DNA from: Desulfoscipio geothermicus
GTDB taxonomy: Bacteria; Bacillota; Desulfotomaculia; Desulfotomaculales; Desulfallaceae
Length of the DNA: 34,678 nt
Direction of reading: 5' to 3'
Assembly (NCBI GenBank): GCA_016841905.1
Contig: JAENYF010000033.1
Coordinates: 1 to 34,678 of the forward strand
Under the pieces are notes generated by a model. It had not been told where the DNA came from. It saw only the letters and a list, made by a program, of their open reading frames with translations, and searched no databases. The position numbers and the translations under genes are program-made. Every line of letters starts with the position of its first letter. Within the stretch, counting starts at the first letter, position 1. Below are positions 1 through 6,621 of this stretch, piece by piece.

Positions 1-103
1 GCTTCTCGTTTTTAATATATGGCTGCACCTGCTCCATACTATTTGTACCCGATTTGCACCCAGCATTGCATTCCTTTAAGAGATTAATAGTATCTTCATT
101 CAT
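1..103 (-). CDS. Partial N-terminus of a small protein of unknown function
   Basis: An ATG (complement of 101-103) is preceded by an AGAAAGGAT-type ribosome binding site at 111-120. It opens a frame that stays open to the left edge of the window. The visible start reads MNEDTINLLKECNAGCKSG and continues for about 34 residues. It is cysteine-containing and probably helical, and it reminds me of small four-helix-bundle proteins of unknown function in Clostridia, but I cannot confirm that. The gene is incomplete here, so no function is given. Confidence 0.5.
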   Translation of the reverse strand, partial: MNEDTINLLKECNAGCKSGTNSMEQVQPYIKNEK

Positions 104-416
104 AGTTGTCATCCTTTCTAGTGTTTGGGGGTTAATATGAGGAGATGCCAACTTTTTTATTCAATAAATAAAGTTATAAGTATAATAAATTTGAGGCCCT
201 GCAGGTCCATGTTTGACAAGAACAACCAGATCCCACAACCTATGCCACTACTTCCTACGTACTTCCTTTCTATCCCCCTGTGTCTTGACAAAAGCATATT
301 ATTATCAAAATCCCTATGCAAAGTTTTCACTCCCCTCTGAAGAGGTATAGTAGTATGGTTATATACTTGTGCATATAACCATACTACTTCATTTAACCGA
401 GGAGGTGGAAAAATAA
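104..416. promoter_or_regulatory. Regulatory gap with a perfect 16-bp palindrome
   Basis: No credible gene is seen between the leftward partial gene and the rightward 45-codon ORF. The arm AGTAGTATGGTTATAT (349-364) is repeated perfectly inverted at 373-388 around an 8-base spacer. A possible -10 TATAGT (346-351) with a weak -35 TTTTCA (324-329, 16-base spacer) lies at its left edge, so a repressor bound to the palindrome would cover the initiation region. The arms contain GTATGG...CCATAC, reminiscent of operators of GntR/YtrA-type regulators that control ABC transporter operons; this is inference. There is no T-run after the hairpin, so I favour an operator over a terminator. Confidence 0.55.
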
Positions 417-554
417 ATGCAAAAGGTTGCTTTAGATATGTACATGGAACAGATGAAGTGGTCCATGTGGTTCATCGGCATTATCATGGCGGTCTATATT
501 GGCTTAGGCTTAAGTATTGTTGGGGGGTTCTATGGTATTGTTTATATTGCTTGA
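417..554 (+). pseudogene. 45-codon membrane ORF, probably the N-terminal remnant of a transporter
   Basis: The ATG at 417-419 has a strong GAGGAGGTGG ribosome binding site at about 399-408 and sits just downstream of the palindrome. The product has a short amphipathic start (MQKVALDMYMEQMKW) and then a single long hydrophobic segment, ending at a TGA at 552-554. That stop lies exactly where the 164-bp repeat begins (554). This suggests that the original membrane-protein gene was cut by the rearrangement that brought the repeat in, leaving a well-expressed stub. It could also be a genuine single-pass small protein; I consider the truncation more likely because the reading frame ends at the repeat junction. 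Confidence 0.5.
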
Positions 555-717
555 AGAAAGCATTCAAAGAACTGTTGACTTCAGTTATTCTAGTCTTAAC
601 TAAAATGCTAAATTAAAGTAGGCTACGGAAGCCATCAGCCTTGCACTGATTAAGTAGACTACGGGATATACACAGTTCGCATTCCCGCAGATAATAAAAG
701 CCACCGTTCCCGGAAAA
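554..717. repeat. 164-bp direct repeat, copy 1
   Basis: This stretch is nearly identical to 6392-6555: same length, and I count 4 differing bases. It begins AAGAAAGCATTC and ends CCGTTCCCGGAAAA. I see no terminal inverted repeats and no flanking target-site duplication. On the minus strand both copies encode the same hydrophobic C-terminal tail of about 38 residues (from FPGTVAF to the stop), and most differences preserve that frame. The repeat is therefore best explained as a duplicated 3' end of a membrane-protein gene rather than a small transposon. Confidence 0.85.
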
Positions 718-1232
718 ATACTTTTAAATTCGTTATATTTTTTCAGCAATACCGGAATTGCGTCTTCATCGGCAATAAATCCAAGCGTGATACAAGTAAG
801 TGATAGTGCGTATGGTGACCTTATTTCATCAAGCATTTTCAGCAGATCTTCTGAATAATCCTTACCGGTGTTAGCAAGTATTTTGACCGCATTTTCTATG
901 AACACAACATTTAGACTTGTTTTAAGCATGCCTAATATTCTTGGGATGATTACTTCCTCTTGCTCCAAAACTTTTTGAAAAACTATATGGTGATTTATAG
1001 GATCGCTCTTGCCTCGTAACATCTTAAGTAGTATATCAGGATCGCTTTCACGAAGCAGCCGTTCCCTTTCTTCATCTGCCCTTTTATCGTGGCTCCGTAC
1101 AATATCTGATGCAATTTGGGACAATTCAGGGGTTTCAATCTGAGCATAGACAAATTGTTGGACAGTCAGGTCCTTCACCGGATTGTCTTTGAAAAATTTT
1201 TTTGTCAATATATTCTTATACAAATCTATCAC
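600..1232 (-). CDS. HEAT-like protein with a recombined hydrophobic C-terminus
   Basis: This 210-aa frame starts at a GTG (1230-1232) and has only a weak ribosome binding site, so the N-terminus may itself be truncated. Residues 1-171 are helical repeat-like, with alternating amphipathic helices such as DPDILLKMLRGKSDP, resembling HEAT-repeat adaptor proteins. Residues from about 172 onward lie inside the 164-bp repeat and are abruptly hydrophobic, like the last transmembrane segment of a permease. The second copy of the repeat at 6392-6555 encodes the same tail without any HEAT part. The protein is thus a chimera created at position about 717, and its native C-terminus has been lost. Function is unknown; a scaffold role would be typical of HEAT proteins. 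Confidence 0.55.
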   Translation of the reverse strand: MIDLYKNILTKKFFKDNPVKDLTVQQFVYAQIETPELSQIASDIVRSHDKRADEERERLLRESDPDILLKMLRGKSDPINHHIVFQKVLEQEEVIIPRILGMLKTSLNVVFIENAVKILANTGKDYSEDLLKMLDEIRSPYALSLTCITLGFIADEDAIPVLLKKYNEFKSIFPGTVAFIICGNANCVYPVVYLISARLMASVAYFNLAF

Positions 1233-1308
1233 CTGCTTTATTCATGTCAAAATCCATTCCCTGCTGAAACGGAAAATGCGGTTAAGCTATGGTTATCATA
1301 CCCATTTA

Positions 1309-1512
1309 ATGGGATATAACATTAGTCAGCCCGAAAAGGCACTTATTACTTTAGATGAAGCAGCTGCATTTCTAAGCATATCGGCCGAAGAGATACAAGA
1401 AATAATAAGTGGTGAACAACAGCATATAGATAAATATCATTCGTTTACAGGTAAAATGTTTCCTTATATAAAACTAAATAACAATCTAATTTATAGGGTT
1501 ATAAAAGTATGA
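1309..1512 (+). CDS. Small HTH/excisionase-like protein or remnant
   Basis: A rightward frame, starting at the ATG at 1309 or an earlier one at 1276, encodes a segment with ALITLDEAAAFLSIS. This resembles the N-terminal helix-turn-helix of MerR/excisionase-type DNA-binding domains (the 'LTLDEAAEYLGIS' pattern), followed by a basic, aromatic C-terminus. No convincing ribosome binding site precedes either start. It is one of the very few plus-strand coding segments here. I read it as a possible small regulator or the remains of one. Confidence 0.35.
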   Translation: MGYNISQPEKALITLDEAAAFLSISAEEIQEIISGEQQHIDKYHSFTGKMFPYIKLNNNLIYRVIKV

Positions 1513-1522
1513 GTAGGGAAAA

Positions 1523-1756
1523 TTAATTAAACATCATTGCAAGGTTATAGCCCTTTACCATACAGGCCCCCATGGAAGAAGGTATTGGTACCGGTTCATT
1601 CCGTTGAGAAAAAACGTGAACCAGTGTTTCAAAATCACTCCTGTTGCTCACTTGAATAACCGAGGGTGAAAAAGTATAAGAAAAAATGGCAAAATGATAA
1701 CGGGTATAAAGATATTTCGGATATATTGTGAAAGTTGGAATTTGAAAAGTAGACAT
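1523..1756 (-). pseudogene. Fragment of a conserved protein of unknown function
   Basis: The 77-residue frame has a convincing central block, NEPVPIPSSMGACMVKGYN, of the kind seen in conserved domains. It is preceded by a probably frame-disturbed aromatic stretch and ends two turns after the block in a short unrelated tail. No ribosome binding site is evident. I recognise the block as conserved-looking but cannot name the family. It is most likely an internal piece of a larger decayed gene. Confidence 0.35.
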
Positions 1757-1802
1757 ATAAAATATTTTATGTATATCGATTTCCCATTATCAAATTAAAC
1801 CA

Positions 1803-2098
1803 AATGCAAATTATCCGGTTCCTCCAGTCCGGCCCCCGTTTTCTCCTGCATTCTAAAAATATCCATCCCTTTTCTGGTTGCCGCCCGGTAATTTGAATTT
1901 TTCTCCTTCCTTAACCGGAAAATTAAGCTGCACCAGCCTTTTTTTCAGCGCAGCCATAAAACCCCGCCGGGAAATATCATCTATATATTTCTCCCAATCT
2001 CGGAAAAAAGGTTCATCCGGTAACGGGATCTCCTGCCAGGACTTAACACGGGTATGATCAAAATAATTCTCCGTTAGAAATGACAATTGTTCTTGCAA
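1803..2098 (-). pseudogene. Small protein of unknown function, frameshifted near the C-terminus
   Basis: The ATG at 2096-2098 follows a GGAGGGTGGGGC ribosome binding site and opens a frame of 81 aa (MQEQLSFLTENYFDHT...), charged and apparently globular, with stop near 1853. Close to its end, at GGGCGGCAACC (about 1883), skipping one base restores a second frame. That frame continues as ATRKGMDIFRMQEKTGAGLE... and stops near 1803, and it reads more like a natural C-terminus. I infer a single-base insertion. The gene lies about 30 bases downstream of the substrate-binding protein gene and would be cotranscribed with it. Function unknown. Confidence 0.45.
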
Positions 2099-2128
2099 TG
2101 CCCCACCCTCCTTGAACTCACGTGAATT

Positions 2129-3304
2129 CTACCGGGAAGAATGCGGTATTTCCCGGTAAACTTCATCGGTAACCATAATTAATTCAAACGGTATTTTAAA
2201 TCCTATTCTCTCGGCAACACACACATTAAATATAATTTTGGGTGCAGATTGGAATTCTTGGGTTAACTCCCTAGGCTGAGCTCCTTTAAGACATTTTATT
2301 ATAGTGTCGGCTCCGAAACGCCCAACATTTAATTCATCCATTACAGAAACCGTCATCAGTGCCCCGTGCTCAACTTCTATATTTCCCAGTTGAGAAAAAA
2401 CAGGCACGTTATGTTCATAAAACGGAGCAAATAAACCCGGCAGCTTTTCACTTTCCAGCGAGGCTATGGTGACAAACATGGCGTCAACCTGCGTTGCTAG
2501 TTTATCATACGCTTGCCGTACTTCTTGGTAATACCGCTGATAATCTTCCGGACTCAATGGTTCATCAACATAATAACGTACTATTTCAAAACCTTTTTCT
2601 GCAGCCAGATTTTCAACTTCACTTACCGCTGAGTAAACCCTGGCTACATCGGAATCCTCATAAACCATACCCAATTTTTTGAATTGCACAATATCATAAA
2701 AGACATTTAGCTGGCAATCAAATCGATTTGGGTCCATATGCGCCCACACGTGATCCAAACCCGAATCTTCCACGGAATCAATAATTCCTGCCCGCACTGC
2801 ATTAGATGCGGCAAAAACCAAAACATCAGTATCGTGGATGTCGTCTCCTAAAACAACACCCGCCTCGGTCCCCATTGCCACTACAAGGTCCAAATCATTG
2901 TACTCATTTAAGCGATCAATAATATCTTGCCCGTTATCACCTGCTTTCAAGTTGTAAAAAGCATCATCCACAAACTCAATATATGGGCTTACATCCGTAG
3001 TCGCCAGCCACCGCCAGATCTCCCGGCTGTTATTACTGCTGCTGACAACATCAAATCCTTCTAAATTAGTAATCCAACCCCTTTCATGCAAACCATTAAC
3101 AATTCCTACCAGCGTTTTCGAGTAAGTAATAAATTCCTCGCTTTCACAATAGCCGAACTGCCACTTAATGCCGTCTTCTCTGACAGCAGGAGTAAAATCA
3201 CCGTTATCACCCGTGGCATAAGAAGGATTGTATTTAATTAAGCCGTTATAATTAATAGCCAATAGCCCCAGTAGAATAAAAGAAATAATTATAATTCTTT
3301 TCAA
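2129..3304 (-). CDS. ABC-transporter-type substrate-binding protein (membrane-anchored)
   Basis: I place the start at a TTG (3302-3304), with AAAGGG eight bases upstream, giving 391 aa. The frame remains open another 50 codons, but that extension lacks a better start and reads like non-native sequence. The protein opens with LKRIIIISFILLGLLAI, an N-terminal membrane anchor or signal. It continues as a two-lobed periplasmic-binding-protein fold resembling the 'ABC transporter substrate binding protein' family (PF04392, TrpX/YckB-like), including segments such as DLVVAMGTEAG and LGMVYEDSD. Such proteins bind small ligands outside the cell and deliver them to a permease or a receptor kinase. No permease or ATPase gene is adjacent, so it is an orphan here. 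Confidence 0.65.
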   Translation of the reverse strand: MKRIIIISFILLGLLAINYNGLIKYNPSYATGDNGDFTPAVREDGIKWQFGYCESEEFITYSKTLVGIVNGLHERGWITNLEGFDVVSSSNNSREIWRWLATTDVSPYIEFVDDAFYNLKAGDNGQDIIDRLNEYNDLDLVVAMGTEAGVVLGDDIHDTDVLVFAASNAVRAGIIDSVEDSGLDHVWAHMDPNRFDCQLNVFYDIVQFKKLGMVYEDSDVARVYSAVSEVENLAAEKGFEIVRYYVDEPLSPEDYQRYYQEVRQAYDKLATQVDAMFVTIASLESEKLPGLFAPFYEHNVPVFSQLGNIEVEHGALMTVSVMDELNVGRFGADTIIKCLKGAQPRELTQEFQSAPKIIFNVCVAERIGFKIPFELIMVTDEVYREIPHSSR

Positions 3305-3576
3305 TCCCGCGTCACCCTTTCTATAGCAAACAACAGCTCCTGCACGGTTCTTCTTTGTAATCCTAAAGATTTGCTTCCCAATATATGTATCAAAGAACCT
3401 GGGGACGGTTTCGAATGTCTCCTTAAGCTCGGCCAAGAGCAGAAGGAAAGCCATGAAACCATCCCCACATCAATCCTCAATACTCATCTTTGTTTATTCA
3501 GGCTATGAACTAGACAGCAGCTTGTGTTAAACTATACATTATTCATAGCTGTATAATTCAGAAAATTCACATCTAA

Positions 3577-3915
3577 CTAACGCTTTCCTACTACTGAGGT
3601 ACCGGTACCAGACACACATGTGTTAGACCTAATAAAAACAGAACTAGTTGGGATCTGCGCAGCAAGAGCATCACTAATATCAAATCCACCGGCTACTTTC
3701 TCCAGGTCTTCATCGGACAACTCGCCTTCCCCACCCTTTTCCAGGGCTTTAGCAATAAGCTCTTTTAATTGGTTGATTTCTTCCAGGCTGAAATCCAATC
3801 CCTCTTCCTTTAGTACTACCTGCACCTGTTCCGCAGTTTCCTGGCTGAATAACTTCTCAGCCAGAATGGCATCGGCCTCAATTTTCACCTGCAGTTGTTT
3901 GATCCTTTCTTCCAT
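3577..3915 (-). CDS. Nif11-like leader RiPP precursor peptide
   Basis: The ATG at 3913-3915 has an AAGGGAG ribosome binding site. The 112-aa product has a Nif11/nitrile-hydratase-like leader, residues 1-77. It is acidic and helical, with LKEEGLDFSLEEINQLKE and the closing LSDEDLEKVAGG, whose double glycine (76-77) is the expected protease cut site. The predicted core is residues 78-112. It is rich in Ser/Thr (TSS, SGTGTS), has a single Cys at about residue 100 and ends GKR. In this family (TIGR03798 type) leaders guide enzymes such as LanM-type or cyclodehydratase modifiers. No modifying enzyme, protease or exporter is encoded in this window, so the precursor is an orphan or is matured in trans. 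Confidence 0.8.
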   Translation of the reverse strand: MEERIKQLQVKIEADAILAEKLFSQETAEQVQVVLKEEGLDFSLEEINQLKELIAKALEKGGEGELSDEDLEKVAGGFDISDALAAQIPTSSVFIRSNTCVSGTGTSVVGKR

Positions 3916-4237
3916 TTAGCGTTACTCCCTTCATTTATATATATTTTTCTTGTTTATAGCCACCTGATCAGCTAACCTCTTAAAGAGCAAACACAGGGTA
4001 TTAAACATGTTAAACTTCATTTAATCGCTGGAAAGCACATTGTTTCTTCATTCAAGACTGTCAATGCTTGTAAGGGTTATTTGATATACAAATTAACCTT
4101 ACATTTCCATCTTCCCATTATAGACATTAGTGCAATTCAACTAACCTATACTTTATCTCTTTTTTGCCAAGATTGCGTTTGATAGATGCTCAACTGGCCG
4201 GTCATCCTTATGTTTACTTCAAGGAAATATTTTCGTT
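3916..4237. other. Intergenic gap upstream of the RiPP precursor
   Basis: I see no gene here. It is AT-rich and presumably carries the promoter of the Nif11-like gene, but I could not identify an unambiguous -35/-10 pair. A short CCATTATAGACATTA segment at about 4117 recurs at about 33899. This is part of the diverged similarity between this flank and the right edge of the window. Confidence 0.5.
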
Positions 4238-4270
4238 AAAAAAATAACCAGCATCACCAAGGATGCTGGT
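4238..4270 (-). terminator. Rho-independent terminator (minus strand)
   Basis: The arms ACCAGCATC (4247-4255) and GATGCTGGT (4262-4270) pair perfectly over 9 bp around a 6-base loop. On the minus strand they are followed by TATTTTTTT. It would terminate leftward transcription from the M15 remnant side and insulate the RiPP precursor. A degenerate relative lies at 34022-34054 next to another M15 copy. Confidence 0.8.
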
Positions 4271-4394
4271 ACAAGTTGCTAATATTATATGCGTATTTTC
4301 TAAAATACCGCATTATCCTGCATATGTTTACAAATAATTATTTTCATCAATACCTTTTCATTTCCCGCTCGCCATTCACCACCTCAAACCCTCA

Positions 4395-4619
4395 TCAACC
4401 AACCCAACGCACACGCTCACCAACCCGCACATCAACATGCGAAAAACCGTCATACCTCCCTACGCCGGGAAAACCTATTTTTTCCGCGACCGCCGCAACT
4501 TCACCCGGGACCACATCAGCCACCACTATATCCGTTGCATTACCGAACAGGTGCTGGACCTGCCGGACACCGCCCGCACGGTTGTGCACTGCACAGCGGT
4601 AGCCGGAGGTGATCACCAC
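4395..4619 (-). pseudogene. M15-family D,D-carboxypeptidase remnant (copy A)
   Basis: The frame encodes the C-terminal two thirds of a peptidase_M15_3-type zinc D-Ala-D-Ala carboxypeptidase domain. It has VITSGYRCAVHNRA, a QHLFGNATDI zinc-ligand block (His, Asp) and GFSHVDVRVG with the third His ligand. It matches the partial gene at 34386-34678 at roughly three residues in four. Similarity stops abruptly at 4620, so the N-terminal part is missing and replaced by unrelated sequence. Several otherwise fixed positions (for example VGGARQSQH) have drifted to GGVRQVQH, consistent with decay. Confidence 0.7.
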
Positions 4620-4799
4620 CGTCAGTATTAAAGTAAAGAAGACCTCCGCTTTGGCGGATACCTATTTTTTGTGCTTTCGCCAAAAAATCGAAAAGGTGAA
4701 ATTCGGTCCCTTCAGATGAACGATTCGTAGGACCCGGGGTGAAGAAGCGGGTGGAAGTGGTGACCAGATGTTGTGATACAGCATCAGTAACTCTATTAA

Positions 4800-5157
4800 T
4801 TAGTGAGCATGGTTTCTTAACCATTGTTCAATTTCAATAATATCGCATTTCCCTTGAGCTATTCTTAGCATAAATTGTACAATTTCTGTAATCATTTAGT
4901 TCCAATATTGTAACGGCAATTACAAAGGCAATTCTCTTATTACCATCAATAAAGGGGTGGTTATTAGTGATTTTGAATAATAATACCGCTGCTTTAGTGA
5001 AGATATCTAAATATAAATCTTCCCCTCCAAAAGTAGCCAATGGTGAATATAGTGCACTTTCCAGGAGCCCTTTGTCCCTAATACCATAGGTTCCACCGGT
5101 AGTTCGAATAAGCTTATCGTAAATATCCAATACGGTACCCAGCTCTAACCATTTCAC
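4800..5157 (-). pseudogene. doc: Doc/Fic-type toxin, frameshifted at the C-terminus
   Basis: This is a death-on-curing family protein (AMPylase/kinase-type Fic fold that inactivates translation factors), starting at a GTG at 5155-5157 that overlaps the antitoxin stop (GTGA). It has the Doc N-terminus, YGIRDKGLLESAL and an intact Fic motif HPFIDGNKR. After ELNDYR the annotated frame drifts into a nonsense tail ending at 4834. In the next frame the genuine C-terminus is readable as EIVQFMLRIAQGK... through EIEQWLRN to a TAA at 4800-4802. The expected ~125-130 aa gene has therefore suffered a small deletion plus frameshift. Because the Fic motif precedes the lesion, residual activity cannot be excluded, but the C-terminal helices are lost. 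Confidence 0.8.
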
Positions 5158-5321
5158 CGGGCCAGTTCCTTTAACGCCGGTTTGTATTTATCAATAATTT
5201 GTTCGGCAACTTTTAGCTGTTTGTTTTTTTCCAATCGTTTTTTTAGGTTTTCCAGAATATTTTCGAGTTCTGCAGGGGACAAGCTGGCCAGTTGTTCGAC
5301 TAGGTTATCATTTGTTGCCAA
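5154..5321 (-). CDS. Small antitoxin partner of Doc
   Basis: A 55-codon frame starts at TTG (5319-5321), eight bases after a GGGAGG ribosome binding site at 5330-5335. The product is about 55 aa, charged and helical (NLVEQLASLSPAELENILEN, then a Lys-rich helix). Its TGA overlaps the toxin GTG, the classic antitoxin-then-toxin coupling. It is too short for a full Phd, but position, size and overlap argue for an antitoxin. It appears intact although the toxin is frameshifted. Confidence 0.65.
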   Translation of the reverse strand: MATNDNLVEQLASLSPAELENILENLKKRLEKNKQLKVAEQIIDKYKPALKELAR

Positions 5322-5462
5322 AACTAATACCTCCCATTTTGCATGTTTTAATGCAATTTTATAATAAGTTTACCAAAAAACGAAGTGGTAATACTTTAAG
5401 TTTTCATAATGATTTATAAAAGGCACGGAACTTGTCGCCGGAGAAATAAAACAAATTCGCCA

Positions 5463-5812
5463 ATCGCGCCCAATCGCTGCTTGATTTCCTCCTCCAGCTG
5501 ATGCGATTTAGCAAAACAGCTCGGCCAGCTCAGCGATCAGCCTGGTCATCTTCTCATCAAACGGTTCCCCGTCATCCTCAGCTTCTTCAATCCCCACATA
5601 GCGCCCCGGGGTCAGGATATACTCGTGCCCTCGCACTTCTTCAATGATGTTCTTTCTAATCTCGGCTTCCGCTTTGGTGGAGGTGCTCATCGAGCCGTTG
5701 GCCAGGACAAAGCCGGCCACTCCGTTGGGGGATAGCTTGCTGATAATATGCTCAATCCAGGCGTAGTTGGCGTTATTGGCCGGGGGGATGCCGTACTTCC
5801 AGCGGGTTCTTT
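5463..5812 (-). pseudogene. hsdM fragment with internal deletion
   Basis: The fragment matches the full hsdM (25083-25702) at high identity, in the same orientation. It covers the segment from [16 protein letters not shown] onward and the C-terminus ([15 protein letters not shown] type). About 280 bases between IRKNIIE and EVRxHxYILTPGR are gone, and the joint lies on the shared octamer CTTCAATG present at both break points in the intact gene. One extra A in the stretch GCAAAACAG shifts the frame near the end, so FAKSHQ becomes FC-stop. It has lost the SAM-binding and NPPF motifs and is non-functional. Confidence 0.9.
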
Positions 5813-6015
5813 TTGAGTATAGCAATTTACAAGTAGAAGATTTCGGAATAATTAACGAGGCATTAATGGTCTACGCGGAGAGGAAACTGGATTTCGTAGA
5901 TACACTATTATATGCATATAATAAATTAGGAAAACATGAAGTTTATACATTTTCATTTGTTTTGAATGAAGATTTCATGGATTGGACCGTGCCAAAGGCT
6001 ACGGTTATAATATAA
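5809..6015 (+). pseudogene. PIN-domain (VapC-like) C-terminal fragment
   Basis: Immediately right of the hsdM fragment, and on the opposite strand, the sequence encodes FGIINEALMVYAERKLDFVD followed by TLLYAYNKLGKHEVYTFSF. This is the pattern of the C-terminal half of PIN-domain ribonuclease toxins, with the conserved acidic residue in LDFVD. The N-terminal catalytic part is missing, because the sequence begins at the junction with the inverted hsdM fragment at 5812. The tail after VYTF also departs from the usual SFD-type ending. No antitoxin is adjacent. It is a dead remnant. Confidence 0.55.
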
Positions 6016-6076
6016 AACCGCCTCAGCCAGTTTGCTGTCGACGATCAGGACATCGGCCAGGGTACGTTCACTGATA

Positions 6077-6373
6077 TCACTGTCGCATTCCCCGCAGTTC
6101 ATCTTCAAGTTCGGAAAAATACTCCGCTGCCAGCGCAATGCCTGCTTCAAGCCCAAACTTTATTTTGACACTGGATGAGGTTAACTGAGCGAAGCGCTCT
6201 TTATATTCTTGCAGGTCCACATGCCAGGCGTCGCCTCTGTAAAAGTGTATTTCCAAATGTTCAGTAAAACAGATCTCATTCAGGCCCAACACTTCGGCTT
6301 GTTTGATCTGCTGAAAAGGACTGGTTGAACTATCGGCTGAGATAGAAGAATGCAGATGATAATCGCAACGCAT
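6077..6373 (-). pseudogene. Histidinol-phosphatase-like PHP N-terminal fragment
   Basis: The ATG at 6371-6373 has a clear AAGGAGG site ten bases upstream. The 98 residues begin MRCDYHLHSSISADSS, with the HxH metal motif of PHP phosphoesterases, and continue with GLNEICFTEHLE. They match the N-terminus of HisJ-type histidinol phosphatases, which normally have about 260 aa. The sequence breaks off at about residue 90, near 6100, in unrelated sequence, so two of the metal-binding regions are absent. With a good start and ribosome site it may still be translated, but it cannot be an active enzyme. Confidence 0.7.
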
Positions 6374-6391
6374 TATTGGAATACCTCCTTA

Positions 6392-6555
6392 AAGAAAGCA
6401 TTCAAAGAACTGTTGACTTCAGTTATTCTAGTCTTAACTAAAATGCTAAATTAAAGTAGGCCACGGAAGCCATCAGCCTTGTACTGATTAAGTAGACTAC
6501 GGGATATACACAGTTCGTAATCCCGCAGATAATAAAAGCCACCGTTCCCGGAAAA
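6392..6555. repeat. 164-bp direct repeat, copy 2
   Basis: The second copy of the element at 554-717, same orientation, with four base differences. It sits between the truncated PHP gene and the dead end of jetC. Its minus-strand frame ends in the same hydrophobic tail as the HEAT chimera, but here without an upstream coding region. The flanks differ from copy 1 on both sides. Confidence 0.85.
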
Positions 6556-6621
6556 GTACCAACCGGGTATGGCAGGCTAGTAATTTGTCATATGCAAATA
6601 AGGGGACAGTTATCACCACCC

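Noticed and set aside
125-340. Rightward open frame of 71 codons in the first gap
   Set aside because: No ribosome binding site, odd composition, and it ends within the promoter region of the 45-codon ORF; looks like chance.
554-717. Calling the 164-bp repeat an IS element or MITE
   Set aside because: No terminal inverted repeats, no target duplication, no transposase; it carries a coding 3' end instead.
4276-4824. Several overlapping frames on both strands around the M15 remnant
   Set aside because: Only the 4395-4619 minus-strand frame has recognisable motifs; the others are shadows of it or low-complexity readings of its flanks.
5953-6156. Minus-strand frame with SERTLADVLIVDSKLAEAV
   Set aside because: It overlaps the PHP fragment and the PIN fragment ends and has no start signal; it may contain a short piece of another gene but I cannot identify it.
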